NCBI GenBank assembly: GCA_003024175.1
Contig: MDYQ01000080.1
Span: 1 to 64,000, forward strand
From: Planoprotostelium fungivorum
Taxonomy: Eukaryota > Evosea > Variosea > Cavosteliida > Cavosteliaceae
Direction of reading: 5' to 3'
Length of the DNA: 64,000 bases
Shown here: positions 1-10,677 of the stretch, in pieces
Position numbering within the stretch: the first letter of the stretch is position 1
Layout: each line of letters begins with the position of its first letter
Notes under the pieces: generated by a model
Database searches by the model: none
What the model saw: only the letters and a program-made list of their open reading frames with translations
Told to the model about the DNA's origin: nothing
Translations under genes and position numbers: made by a program

Positions 1-1128
1 GTGTCCGAGTTGTTAGAGATGGTGAAATATCTGGACAAGGTAGGTAACGAGCCATTTGAAGTGAAGGAGGAGTCCCACGCTGTCATGGCCGAGCAAGAGA
101 AGGAACAATTTGAAAAGGGTGAGCGTTGTAGATGAACGACGAGATTTCGTCGACATTTCGTCTGATGACGTCACAGCATCTGAGAACGAGAGGGAGTTTT
201 TGATCCAATGGAAGGCAAGAATCGATCAGTTGAGGGAGAGGCTATCTGCTCAAGACGGCGGCCGCCGCAACACTGCATCAGACAAGGGTGGAAAGGTGAG
301 TGAAAACTCGTCGAAATCTCACTCACTGACACGTCAGGTCATCCTGGGCAACAAGATTGAATTCGATCACGTCGACATTGTTTCGCCCGAGGGCAAATTG
401 CTGGTCAAGGATCTGTGCTTTGAAGGTGAGAACTGGCCAGACATCTCATCTTTGTCGACACACCTGCAGTACCCCCCGGCCGTAATGTCATGGTAACGGG
501 TCCCAACGGAAGCGGTAAGAGTTCTCTCTTCCGAGTCGTCGGTGAACTGTGGCCCCTGCACAACGGTCGCATGATCAAGCCCAGAAACAACGGTGAAAAC
601 TCGACGAAAACTCGCCGCTCACTCCACCAGATTTCCTCTTCGTTCCACAGAAGCCATACCAAGTCCTGGGAACATTGAGAGATCAGATCATCTACCCAGA
701 CACTCCCACGCAGATGGCCCAGGCCGGCATCACAGATGCAGATCTACAGAGCCTATTAGATCTGGTCGATCCATCCCACACCATCTCCAACCAGTGGCAG
801 ATGGACGAAGTGAAAGATTGGATACAGACCTTCTCTGGAGGTCAGAAGCAGAGAGTTGCCATGGCCAGGTTGTTCTATCACAAGCCGCAGTTTGCCATAT
901 TAGACGAGTGCACTTCCGCCGTGTCAGAAGAGGTGGGGGACATTGGAAGTGAAGACTGAAGGAGAAAAGGTGGAGGGAAAGATCTACGAGACGTGCAAGC
1001 AGCTGGGGATCACGCTGTTCACAGTGTCTCACAGGAGAGTGCTGCAGAGGTATCACGATTACCAGTTGAGATTTGACGGGAGCGGTGGTTACGAGTGGAC
1101 CAAGATCAATCATGAAGAGGACAAATAA
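1..1128 (+). CDS. Peroxisomal-type ABC half transporter, C-terminal part (5' end outside window)
   Basis: The piece holds the nucleotide-binding domain of an ABC transporter. In order I see a Walker A loop (GPNGSGKSSL), a Q-loop region (FVPQKPYQVLGTLRDQIIYP), the signature FSGGQKQRVAMARL, Walker B (FAILDECTSAVS) and the H-loop (LFTVSHR). The run GTLRDQIIYPDT and the placement of the signature fit subfamily D (ABCD1-3, Pxa1/2), which moves acyl-CoAs or very-long-chain fatty acids across the peroxisomal membrane. Five short introns interrupt it (about 119-176, 296-338, 426-470, 592-629 and 933-969). The stop overlaps an AATAAA, as in several genes here. The membrane domain must lie before base 1, so the substrate class cannot be settled from this piece. 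Confidence 0.88.
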
Positions 1129-1731
1129 ATGTCATTTCCAATGGATGTGTAGAATGTCAGTCTCATGATCATGAGATGATTGCGCCCACCGTTGTCTTGT
1201 ACAATGACACTGAGTCAATGAGGTAACGCGCAAGTAGATCGGATCTATTTGCAAGGCTAGATTTTGCTTGTGAATGGAAGTAGTGTATTTTGTGATACTG
1301 CATGATTGGTTCGTGAGTTCTCTGGTGAATCTGTTGCAACTGAATAGCCAGACTCCTATTCTTGAACCAATCTATCATTTGCAGAATTGTACGCTACCTA
1401 CACAAAACTGTCAATCAGCACCCTACTCAACATCTAACGTTACGTCCTCCGTCAGCAATGAGTTCAAATTGTTTGAAGTCAATACCAGGAGAACATCTTT
1501 GTTGAGAACATCTGTAAACTCAGAGAGTCTCAACAGCGCACCATTGACAGAACTGAAGGCAAAATCATTGTCCATTGTGCAGAGACGCTGATTCCAGTGG
1601 TGATGTTTGATTGTCCCATCATCACATGACACCTCTATGTCAGGACAAAAGCAAGCGTCTCTGATCAGTTGAAGCGCCGCTACATTCTACCATCAATGTG
1701 CTCTAGATGGTGTGACAAAACATCAAAAGGT
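1129..1731. other. Intergenic stretch, no supported gene
   Basis: About 600 bp between the ABC gene and the tRNA. Short open frames exist on both strands (for example 1423-1632 minus and 1274-1591 plus), but none resembles a known family, none joins to another exon through the local GTGAG...CAG introns, and the base composition is more AT-rich than the flanking exons. I see no repeat here. Confidence 0.5.
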
Positions 1732-1827
1732 TGTCCGCGGCGAGGATCGAACTCGCGACCTTAGGATTCCTCCATTTGGAAATTGTAGATATGAGACCTA
1801 CACTCTAACCGACTGAGCTACGCAGAC
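1732..1827 (-). tRNA. Elongator tRNA-Met (anticodon CAT) with an intron
   Basis: On the minus strand the acceptor arms GTCTGCG and CGCGGAC pair over seven positions, with one G-T pair. The D-stem GCTC/GAGT and the TPsiC arm GCGAG-TTCGATC-CTCGC are present. The anticodon arm reads TAGGT-CTCATA...A-TCCTA, with anticodon CAT, T33, and the T-T mismatch at the base of the loop that is also typical of eukaryotic elongator tRNA-Met. About 22 nt interrupt the gene right after position 37, the canonical site of nuclear tRNA introns, so the pre-tRNA would need the TSEN endonuclease; a TSEN15 gene lies at 27760-28217. The mature tRNA would be about 73-74 nt. The start codon of the next gene lies only 55 bp away on the opposite strand. 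Confidence 0.93.
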
Positions 1828-1881
1828 TGATGTTTGCAGGCTCAAATTTGACCATGATGGACACATGAATTGGTCATCTTA

Positions 1882-4800
1882 ATGAGATTTTCTGCACTGG
1901 GTAATGAAGAAGATCATCCAGAATCACAGAATTATCTCGGTCGTGGAAAAGATCACACAAGCCTCCGCATTACGGCAGGACGAAGATCCTATCCAGTACA
2001 CATGCCACTGGGTACCATTCTTCGCCTCAAGAGCAAAGAGGCAGGAGGTACTGACATCTTGATCCCCCTCGATGGTGAGAAGAGATCGTTCTCTCTTGGA
2101 AGAAACCCAAAGTGCTCCATTTTAGAACCTGCTTGCAGTCGTCAGCAAGTGGAAATCACGTGGGACGATGATCATCAGAAAGTGAAAGCCACTCTTGTGA
2201 GCTGTTTGATAATGCAGATGAATTATTGCGCTCACACGTGCATAGACGGGAAGGAAACCATCATTTTACATTAGAAATGGAAAACGGTCTCCCATCGAGA
2301 AACATTCACCCACGATACTCGAAGAGTCAGACATAATCGAGCTCATCAGCGGTCGTCTTCAATATACAGTTCATTTCGAAGACCAATCCGCTGGCGATCA
2401 CATGTTCAAGAAGCCCAAATCATTATCACGGCCGGAGATCTTTGAAGCGACGCAATCAGATACACTGATGGAAGATGAACTCGTCATTAAGCGATCCATC
2501 GAATTGGCACGAAGTACCTCAGGGGTGAAGCGTGTCACAATCGCATCGCGGTTGATTCGAAACAGGGAGGAAACACTGGCCTCACGCAGGATGTAGACAA
2601 TACGTCCGTGTCGGAGCCTCACGATGTGAGATGTGCATCAATCCATCGCACGGGATTCACCATTACACAGGATGGGACGTCACATCCAAACAAGCGATTG
2701 AGAAGATCAGAACAAGACGTAGAAGATGTGAGCCATCTCATGTGCACATCACATCTCATCATCGATAGGAATCTAATCATGCACCCATGGACACCGTCCA
2801 GGAAGAAAAAGAGAAGGAATCAAAGGAAACAGAAGAGAGAGAGCTACCTCCAAAAGATGCAGATGAACCACTCATGATCGTACAAGATGAACAAGACAAA
2901 GAAGGAGAGGAAACACAAAAGGGGAGAGCAGAAGAGAAAGGAGAGGATAACATAAGAGAAGAGAAAGGAGAGGATAACATAAGAGAAGAGAAAGGAGAGG
3001 ATAACATAAGAGAAGAGAAGAACGACGGCAGTGCACGCGTTTCCGTCGTAGAGGACGATGAAGTCATCGATGACCTCGGTGCGTCACCGTTCGATCGTGA
3101 AATCTCGCTGAAATCCACGACAGATCCACTCGAATTGGCGGGAGAAGGTTCCCAGCTGGCCCGATACGAGATGGAGCAAGAGATGACAGACGAAGAGTAC
3201 GCCAGACAACTACAGAACCAATTTGACGCCGAGCTCGAAGTCATAGAGAAGGGAGAACAGTGTGATTCACAAGAGAGGGAGAAGAATTCGAATCGAGTCA
3301 TCAGCATCGATGAGAACAATTCGTTGATCTCGGACGAAGAATTTGCCAGGCAACTACAAGAGGGTGAGTGGATGATGTGACGGGGTGGACTGATGGATGT
3401 GAAGAGGAAGATAAGGAGGAGAGGGAGAGGAAGAAGAAGCAGGAGCTGCACGACATGCAGTTGGCGAGAGAACTCTTACGGGCCGAGATGGAGGCAGAGC
3501 GTCAGGCGGCTGTCGTTGTATTGGACCCATCTGTGCAAGGGCAAGCAGTACAGCAGCCACAATCACAACAGCCACAATTACAACAGCCACAATTGCAACA
3601 GCCACATGTTCAAAAGACACCAACACCTCAACCTGTACAGTCCACGACAAATTCGACCAACTCGGCCAATGAACAGGTGAGAAGGAGATCTCGACGAAAT
3701 TTCACCGAAACTCTCTCAGTTACCGAAAGAGGCAGCGAGAGCGTACAATGAACTATTGTGAGTAGGATACGTATGCCATCCATGACATCTATCAGGATGT
3801 TCAATGGAATAGAGAAGGTGGAAGTGTACCGCCTCATCAGGGCAGGTGCACCGCTGAATCTCAGACAACAATATCTACGACGTCTCATCGAAACCGTTTT
3901 AGAACACAGAGACATCCTGGTGACAATCACATCGTCGATTCGATGTCATCTGATTCACCATTTGATGTCATCTGATTCACGATTCGAATAGGAGAGGGCC
4001 TTCTCACGTGAATCAGTGGATGCAAATCTTCTCATCGATCAGATCCCCGAAGTGAACGTGAAACCAGCGGCATCGCAAGCCGCTCCACCTGCCGCTCCCA
4101 TCGCTACACCCCATTCTGTCCCTGCAGCTCCGTTTTCTGCACCAGTATCGAACGGTCCGCTCGTCAGCAACACCATGCCAGGTGACCTCCTTCGTTTCAT
4201 TCTCCGTATCATCTCATCATCTCGTGAAGACGTGTTCATTCGTCTCTTCGTTTCATTCTCTTGACAATGTTAACTATGGATCATTCTGATGATGGTGCAG
4301 TTTTGAACACTGCAAAGTTGTACAACATCATTGCAAGAGAAGTGTATCCTACCATGGATAGACAGACACAGACGCTACTTCGAACACTACTGATCAATTA
4401 TCACAAGAAGTCGGTGAGTTGAAATTCAATCGAAATTCCGTTGAGAATTGGAAGATCACCACGCAAGTCTTCATGGAACAGACCCGATTCTTATTGGGAG
4501 ATCAATTAATGAACGAAACCATCAACCGGGCCAATATGGAGGCACAGAAGGATAGAACTGTGGGTCGTCATCACCATCAACACCATCACATCACCCACAT
4601 CATCACATCATCACCAACACCATCACATCATCACATCATCACATCATCACCAACACCATCACATCATCACATCATCACGTCAATTGAAGAGATGAACAGA
4701 TGAATACGAGTCAGCCAGCAGCGAATCCACTGTCCACTCCACAGGCGAGACCGATCGTCAGTCCAATCGTGACGAGAAATCCTGTCTCCGCTCAACATCC

Positions 4801-7800
4801 CATACCTTACTACGCCCCCACTGTCATCCGTCTCATCCATTTCTCTTGGTCAGCGGTGAGATCAATCTTCACATCACACACCATGACTTCACATCACACA
4901 TCATGACTCCACATCCCACATGATGACTTCACACATCACACATCATGACTTCACACATCTCACGGTGTGCAGATGCCCAAGCCTGCCAATAAATCAGAAG
5001 TTGCTTATCAGGCCAAGGTGATCACGTGATCACCTGTGCTCCGACTGACGAGATGCAGGTGAGAGCTGTACTCCACACGTTGGCTGCCATCGAACACGAA
5101 CTGTGGTTCACGAGAGTCTACAACATGGACCCCACCCTACACAGTGCCTTCCAGCTTCGCGCCAACACCTACGTAACTCGGTTTCTCCACGACATTTCAC
5201 TCACTTCTCGCAGAAATCTCCATTCATGACACCCTACCTCAAAGGTTGCACCCCGAGTCAGTACGTCACTTTCACGCAACGTCTCGCTGCCCTGGAAGAA
5301 CCAACGAAAACTCTATACTTTGAGATCAAGAACTCGCCCATTTGGGTCAAACCTTCCGTCTCCTTAGCTAGCCCCTCGCACGGTCTATCTACAACGAGCC
5401 GTCCCGTGGTGGGCACGCCGTTGGTCAAGATGCCGGGCGTGGGAATTGATGGAGCACATGGGAATGCCGTTGGAGCATCTGGGAACGTCAGTGGAGCCGC
5501 GGGAGGCTCGACTGACATCGGAGAGAAAGATCTCCAGAAGATCATGGAGAATCAAGTGGACGAATTACCCGAAAAGGAAGCCGACAAGAGTCTCAGAGTC
5601 TCATTGTACACCCACCAGAAGCAAGCCCTGTGGTGAGTTCCCGCCAAAATCTCGATTCAAATATCAAAAATCCGCAGGTGGATGTGCCAGAAGGAAGAGA
5701 AAGATCACTGTGGTATTCTGGCCGATGACATGTGACACGCGATGACGTCATTCTATATTGATACGATACAACAGGGGCCTAGGAAAGACGGTGGAAGCGA
5801 TGGCACTGATGGTGACCAACCGTATAGAAGGACCTCAACTGAATCTCATCGTCTGTCCTGTATCACTTGTTTATCATTGGGACTCCGAGATCAAAAATAA
5901 GACGAAGGGCGTTCTAAAGAAGGTGAGAGATTTCGATGAAATTTCGTTGTGACGTGGGACAGGTACTCGTCTATCACGGAGCGTCGAGGTGAAGTATTGT
6001 CACATCCGTCTACAACGATGTAGATTGGATTTTGATCATCTATAGAATAAGGGACGTGAAGAGGTTATCCGAGTATGACGTCATCATTACGACGTACAAC
6101 ACCATCGCCAGTGAATGGAAATCTGACGGTGTGGGCCCCCTCCTCAAAGTGAAATTTCATCGAGTTCTACTCGATGAGGCTCACGCCATCAAGAACAAAG
6201 CGACGAGATCGGCCAAAGCTTGCTTCGAGCTGAAGGCGAAGAATCGATGGTGCCTGACGGGGACACCGTGAGTTGTAGATGGAGGGAGGGGGTGACGGTT
6301 GCCAGGATACACAATACGCTGGACGATCTGTACTCCCTCATCGTGTTCATGAAGTACAAACCGTACAACGATCTAGCCGTGTGGAAGAATAAGATCGTGG
6401 CGGGAATCAGTAAGAATAATGCTAATAACAATTTTGCAAAGGTGATCCATCATTGTACCACATCATCACACCATCATCAAATAAATCGCATCACGTCACA
6501 TCATCCAATTGCATCATCAACACAACATCATCACATCATCACATCACATCACATCCATCGATTCACACAGACAGGTCCGAGCCCTCATGAAAGTCCTCCT
6601 CCTCCGTCGCATGAAAAACTCCACCATCGACGGCCGCCCCATCATCACCCTCCCTCCAAAAGAAGAAACCCTCCGAAAAGACGATTTCACCCCCGAAGAA
6701 GCCGATTTCTATCGAGCCCTCGAAACGCAAGCTCAAGTCCAATTCAACAAGTACTTGAGAGCGGGCTCGGTCATGCGAAACTACTCGAACGTCTTAGTTC
6801 TACTGTTGAGGCTGAGACAGGCATGCGATCATCCGACGCTGGTCATCTCGAGGTCGGACGTTGAGTCGGGCGAGAAACCGTTGATGCGAGTGCCGGATAT
6901 GCCGAAGGGAAACGATGTCGCGGGGAGGATCAGTAAGGAGGCGATGGAACGCATTCAATTGAACGCGGTGAGTTGAAAGAGGATGTGGTCATGAGGGACG
7001 ACGATCGTCATCGATCGTCCACATCCGATCGGATGATCGATCGGGATGATCATGTGATCGCGATGAGTGATCGTGATGCAGGATGAATGTTCGGTCTGTC
7101 TCGAAGTCAGAACTGAACCCACTGCCACCATCTGTGGACACATCTTCTGCAGGGAATGTATATACAATACCATCAACCTCAGTCCACTCTGTCCCGTGAG
7201 CCTCTACATCGTTGTAGACGGAAATTAACGCTGTTGTAGATGTGTCGACACACATTAGGATTTAACGATCTCATATCGCTCGATAAGTTGGTCCCCACAG
7301 ATGAGGAGAAACCAAAGGACATCGAATTCGAAGGTATTCTCATCTGTTTTTAATGTCCATCTACAAACAGCCATTTCCCATCTACAACCAACCATCTCTC
7401 TATTTACAACGATCCTTATTCACCCTCACAGCCGGTAAGAGCCAGCAGTACGACTCTACAAAGATGAGAATTCTCATCTCCGGGCTCTTCGACATGCAGA
7501 GGAACAACCGAGAAGACAAGGCCGTCGTCTTCTCTCAGTGGACCTCCATGCTCGATCTCATCGGCCCCAAATTGGACGACGCCGGATTCAAATACTTGAG
7601 ATTCGACGGGACTCTGAGTATGTCACAGAGACAGAGAGTGCTCGATCAGTTCTCTGCAGATCCCACGGCAAAGGTTCTACTCATGTCTCTCAAGACGGGT
7701 GGGGTGGGGTTGAATCTGTGCACGGCGAATCATTTATTCTTCTTGGGTGGGATTTTCTTTTCTTCAGAGATGATTTCTTTTTCTATCACAAATCTTATTT

Positions 7801-8120
7801 GAAGAATTTCGATTCACATTTTTCGTGCTCTGAAGGCGTTGTAGATTGTTGGTGGAATCCACAGATTGAGAGGCAGGCCGTCGATCGAGTGTATCGATTG
7901 GGACAGACGAAGAATGTCAAGATCGTTCGGCTGTCTATATCCGAGACGGTCGAGGAGAGGATCTTAAAGATGCAGGAGGTGACACACGATGATGAGACGA
8001 TGGAAGCTGATGAGATGACAGGCCAAGTTGGCTCTTGCAGAGAACACGTTGGGAGGAGGCAGCCAGCAAGACAGAAAACTTTCCATCGAAGATCTCAAAT
8101 TTCTCTTTGGTGTTCGATAA
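1882..8120 (+). CDS. FHA domain-SNF2 helicase-RING protein (HLTF/Uls1/Rad5-like core)
   Basis: The first in-frame ATG starts [11 protein letters not shown], and all later exons join in one frame through about 20 short introns. Domains in order: an FHA domain ([13 protein letters not shown], then [19 protein letters not shown]); an acidic segment with three KGEDNIREE repeats; two UIM-like [18 protein letters not shown] motifs next to a coiled coil; Q/P-rich and A/P-rich linkers; a SNF2 ATPase ([27 protein letters not shown]) whose lobes flank a C3HC4 RING (CSVCLE...CGHIFCREC...CPMCR); and the second lobe ([29 protein letters not shown]). SNF2 proteins with an inserted RING act as DNA translocases and ubiquitin or SUMO-targeted ligases in repair. 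The DDMGLGKT form fits HLTF/Uls1 better than Rad16. The FHA part could belong to a separate gene; no stop separates it in my reading. No HIRAN domain was seen. Confidence 0.82.
2937..3017 (+). repeat. Three tandem 27-nt coding repeats (KGEDNIREE)
   Basis: Three near-identical 27-nt units encode KGEDNIREE three times in the acidic linker of the FHA-SNF2 gene. The unit length is a multiple of three, so copy changes would keep the frame. Confidence 0.95.
4567..4680 (+). repeat. CAT/ATC microsatellite inside an intron
   Basis: Runs of CATCATCAC and CATCACATC fill an intron (donor GTGGGT at 4560) of the FHA-SNF2 gene. On the sense strand the tract is almost free of G. It opens a frame rich in histidine that is not coding. 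Confidence 0.85.
6009..6024. other. Intronic hairpin word TCTACAACGATGTAGA
   Basis: A 6-bp perfect stem (TCTACA/TGTAGA) around ACGA, inside an intron of the SNF2 gene. It is one of five such elements in the window. Confidence 0.8.
6461..6556 (+). repeat. CATCATCAC-rich intron tract
   Basis: Low-complexity CATCATCACACC/CATCATCAAC sequence in the intron between the FAK and VRAL exons of the SNF2 gene. It is G-poor on the sense strand, like the tract at 4567-4680. Confidence 0.8.
7203..7218. other. Intronic hairpin word TCTACATCGTTGTAGA
   Basis: Stem TCTACA/TGTAGA with loop TCGT, inside the 40-nt intron that splits the RING-coding exons. A further half-site (GTTGTAGAT) sits about 16 nt downstream at the 3' splice site. 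Confidence 0.8.
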
Positions 8121-8205
8121 AAGATTTGTACAAAAGATCTTCTCGAAAGCTACAAAAAACGAAAAGAAAAGACGAAACATTGGACACTTTTTCTGTATTT
8201 CCTTC

Positions 8206-9201
8206 TCAAATATTGCACTTACCAAAAGTGGATTTCTTTCCTCCTGTCCTTCGCGTCGTTGGAGGTTGAATCTGCAGGGTTGGACTGGTCTTGCTCTCTG
8301 CGGGTTTAGACGTTGATTCCGTCTTCGTGCCGCTGTTCTTCGTGGCGGGGGGAGAGCTGTCATCCTGGAGGCTGGCTGAAGAAGATGAGTCCGTGTTGGA
8401 TGATGGAAGGGAGATCACCGATGACTCCCGTATCGACTGTCTGCTCTCGGTTGTCGTTCTCCTTCACGTTCTTGATGTACGTCTCTGCCAAAAAATCGAA
8501 AACTGAATGAGCATCAGCGAGAGACGTGATGTGTTTAGATGTCTTTCACCTTCGTTCACGTTGAAGCCTTGTTTGACGGATGTTCTGAAGAACTTGAGCT
8601 TCAGTCGGGCGGCGAGCTCTTCCGCTTCATCCCTGAGGTCGTCAGACGACGGAAATCATCTCTAAAACTCACGTGGTCATCACAGAGCGGTCGATCAAGT
8701 CCACTTTGTTCTGAATGAGGCACATCGCGATGTTGCCACACTCTGCCTCCACCTTTCCTTTCCATTTTTCTATCGTGTCGAAGGAGTCTCTGTCTGTGGT
8801 GGAGAAGGCCAAAACCGCGGCTCCGGCACCTTCAGAAGTCAACCCCTGATCCCATCTCATCGAAATCACCTCTATAGTAAGTGCGAGTCACGGCGTCGAA
8901 TTCCTCTTGTCCTATCGAACTCTTCAAATCCATTCGAAACGATTGAACTTCACCTGCAGTATCCCATACCATCATAGTCACATTCTCCCCGATCGACTTG
9001 ACAAACTGTTGCTTCTCTAAAAAGTCCACGCCGATGGTCTTCTTGTATTGGTCGGTGAATTGTCCCTTACAGAATTTCCTGATCAGACTGCTCTTGCCCA
9101 CTCCTCCATTTCCAACCACAAGCACCTTCACGGCGGCTGTTATTTTGTAAATCACACGTAGGTAGGCTATTCTTCTCACTCTCGAAGTCTTCCTCTTGCA
9201 T
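8206..9201 (-). CDS. Rab23-family small GTPase
   Basis: The start is set by a short first exon, MQEEDFE, spliced after a GTGAGAAG donor to TAVKVLVVGNGGVGKSS. This matches the N-terminus of animal Rab23 (LEEDMEVAIK...). G-motifs: GNGGVGKSS, the switch I sequence KKTIGVDF, WDTAGQEEFD, NKVDL and the TSVK box, then VFDFLAETYIK, a Rab23-like end of the G domain. Five introns of 40-50 nt fit the frame. Rab23 acts in ciliary and Hedgehog-linked traffic in animals and is mostly kept in ciliated lineages, which agrees with CFAP61 nearby. The C-terminus ends GKCNI, an unusual prenylation end. An in-frame GTAAGT just before it could splice on, so the last residues are uncertain. It converges with the SNF2 gene, with 85 bp between the stops. 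Confidence 0.9.
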
Positions 9202-9703
9202 GTTGAAGCTGATGTGTCCTCTATTAATATAATATCTCGTCTAAGTTGTAGACTCATATTGACAGATGAGCTCCGTTTGATGCGGACACCAACAACAAGC
9301 GCTCGAGGACTTTCGCGCGCGTTTTGATCCGCAGACAAGCCACAAACTTCTCTAGAAATTTTAGCCAACAAAGAGAATGAACTTCTAACGTGTAATTTCG
9401 GGTTATCTGCGTCATTTCTCCTCCGTTGAAGAGGTTGCTTCTTTTCCTTATTCATCGATGCTTGCACATCGCCAAAAATATTGATCTAGGCACATGATAA
9501 TCAATATACACGGTTTTCTTTAGTAAAAGGCGAAAGAAAAGTACGTTATGTATGTTGATCAGTGCGATGCTTTTCTCCTTCTCACCTGCCATGAACATGT
9601 TATCTTGTGTAGATCACACCATTATGGGTACATATGGGCGCACAGAACTGTAGCTCAAGCCTGCAACACAGAAGGAACAAGGACGTTATTCTTCTTTATT
9701 GTC
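9202..9703. other. Rab23 upstream region and Sar1 3' flank
   Basis: About 500 bp without a supported exon. The side next to Rab23 should hold its promoter. On the Sar1 side an AATAAA on the minus strand (TTTATT at 9695-9700) lies directly after the Sar1 stop and is a likely poly(A) signal. Long open frames here are shadows. Confidence 0.55.
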
Positions 9704-10524
9704 TCATATGTTTTGCGATAGCCATTCAAATCCAGAAGAATACCCTCTGCCCTCTACCAGAGAGCACGACACCATCTGCATCACTGTCAACCAGGGTCGA
9801 TATATTGTGCCCACCTTCAAAGATCTTCCCTCTGATATGAGCGGCTTTCCAATGTCTAATGCTTCGATGACTTCTCGTTCTTTACAGGCCCACTGTTATC
9901 ACGTCATTTCCTACCTCTCGCGCAGCATCGTACCTCTACATCGTCTTTGTTTGAAAGGATTAAGATGGGAATGGGGTTCTGATCGAACAACGCATGGAGC
10001 TCCTGAAGGGCATTAGACATTACATGAGGTGAGAGTACCTCTTTGGCCTCAGGGAAGCGTTCTCGATCGGCGCTGTCTACCATGAAGACGATTGCGTCTG
10101 CGTGTCCGTAGTATTCTTTCCAGAATTGTCTCACTTGCTTGTGACCTGAAGAAATGAGATGTGCAGGTGCAATCGATGTAATACGAACCACCGAGATCGA
10201 ACACTCTGAGGTTGAGGCTGCCCACTGTTAGCTCTTCCAATTGAGGTCTTTGGGTCGGAACAACGAGTCTGATCGTGTTATCTTTCAGTTTTTGTCTGAT
10301 GTGGCAATCAATCAAAGATGGATGCGTGTACGATGGCTCACAACAGTGTCGTTTTCCCAGCGTTGTCCAAACCTGAGGAATAGTTTGCAAGTGCACGAGG
10401 ACAAGGCGGATATGATCGCAATGTATGAAGAATAAAATCAATCACCCAAGATTAGAATGGTGGCCTCTTTATTCACCAGACCGAATTGATACAAAAGGTT
10501 CCAAAACCAAGTGAAACCGAACAT
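9704..10524 (-). CDS. Sar1 GTPase (COPII coat)
   Basis: The spliced product is about 193 aa, the size of Sar1. It begins MFGFTWFWNLLYQFGLVNKE, an aromatic N-terminal helix that in Sar1 inserts in the ER membrane. It then has GLDNAGKTTLL, the effector loop PTQRPQLEEL, FDLGGHKQVRQFW, DSADRERF and the guanine site LSNKDDV. The C-terminal part ends in a GYSSGFEWLSQNI tail equivalent to the GYGEGFRWM tail of other Sar1 proteins. Sar1 starts COPII coat assembly at ER exit sites. Introns of about 36-75 nt separate the exons; the acceptor before EWACKERE was chosen because the other AG gives an immediate stop. Confidence 0.92.
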
Positions 10525-10677
10525 GATGTTGTTCTTGTCACTCGATCGCTTCAAATTTCAATTAAGATATCTTTGTAGTTGTCGTTTCCGCTTCTGTCTG
10601 GAAAAGAGAACAACGGCCAGTCTCGATCATCACAACGCAAGCGCCCCACTCTTCACAGAGACCGCAGACTCAACATC

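Noticed and set aside
1274-1632. Short open frames on both strands between the ABC gene and the tRNA
   Set aside because: No family resemblance, no splice partners, AT-rich composition.
4419-4703. A histidine-rich C-terminus that would end the FHA gene at 4703
   Set aside because: The His run is an intronic CATCAC microsatellite like those in other genes; splicing at GTGGGT (4560) keeps the frame into the SNF2 part. Not fully excluded.
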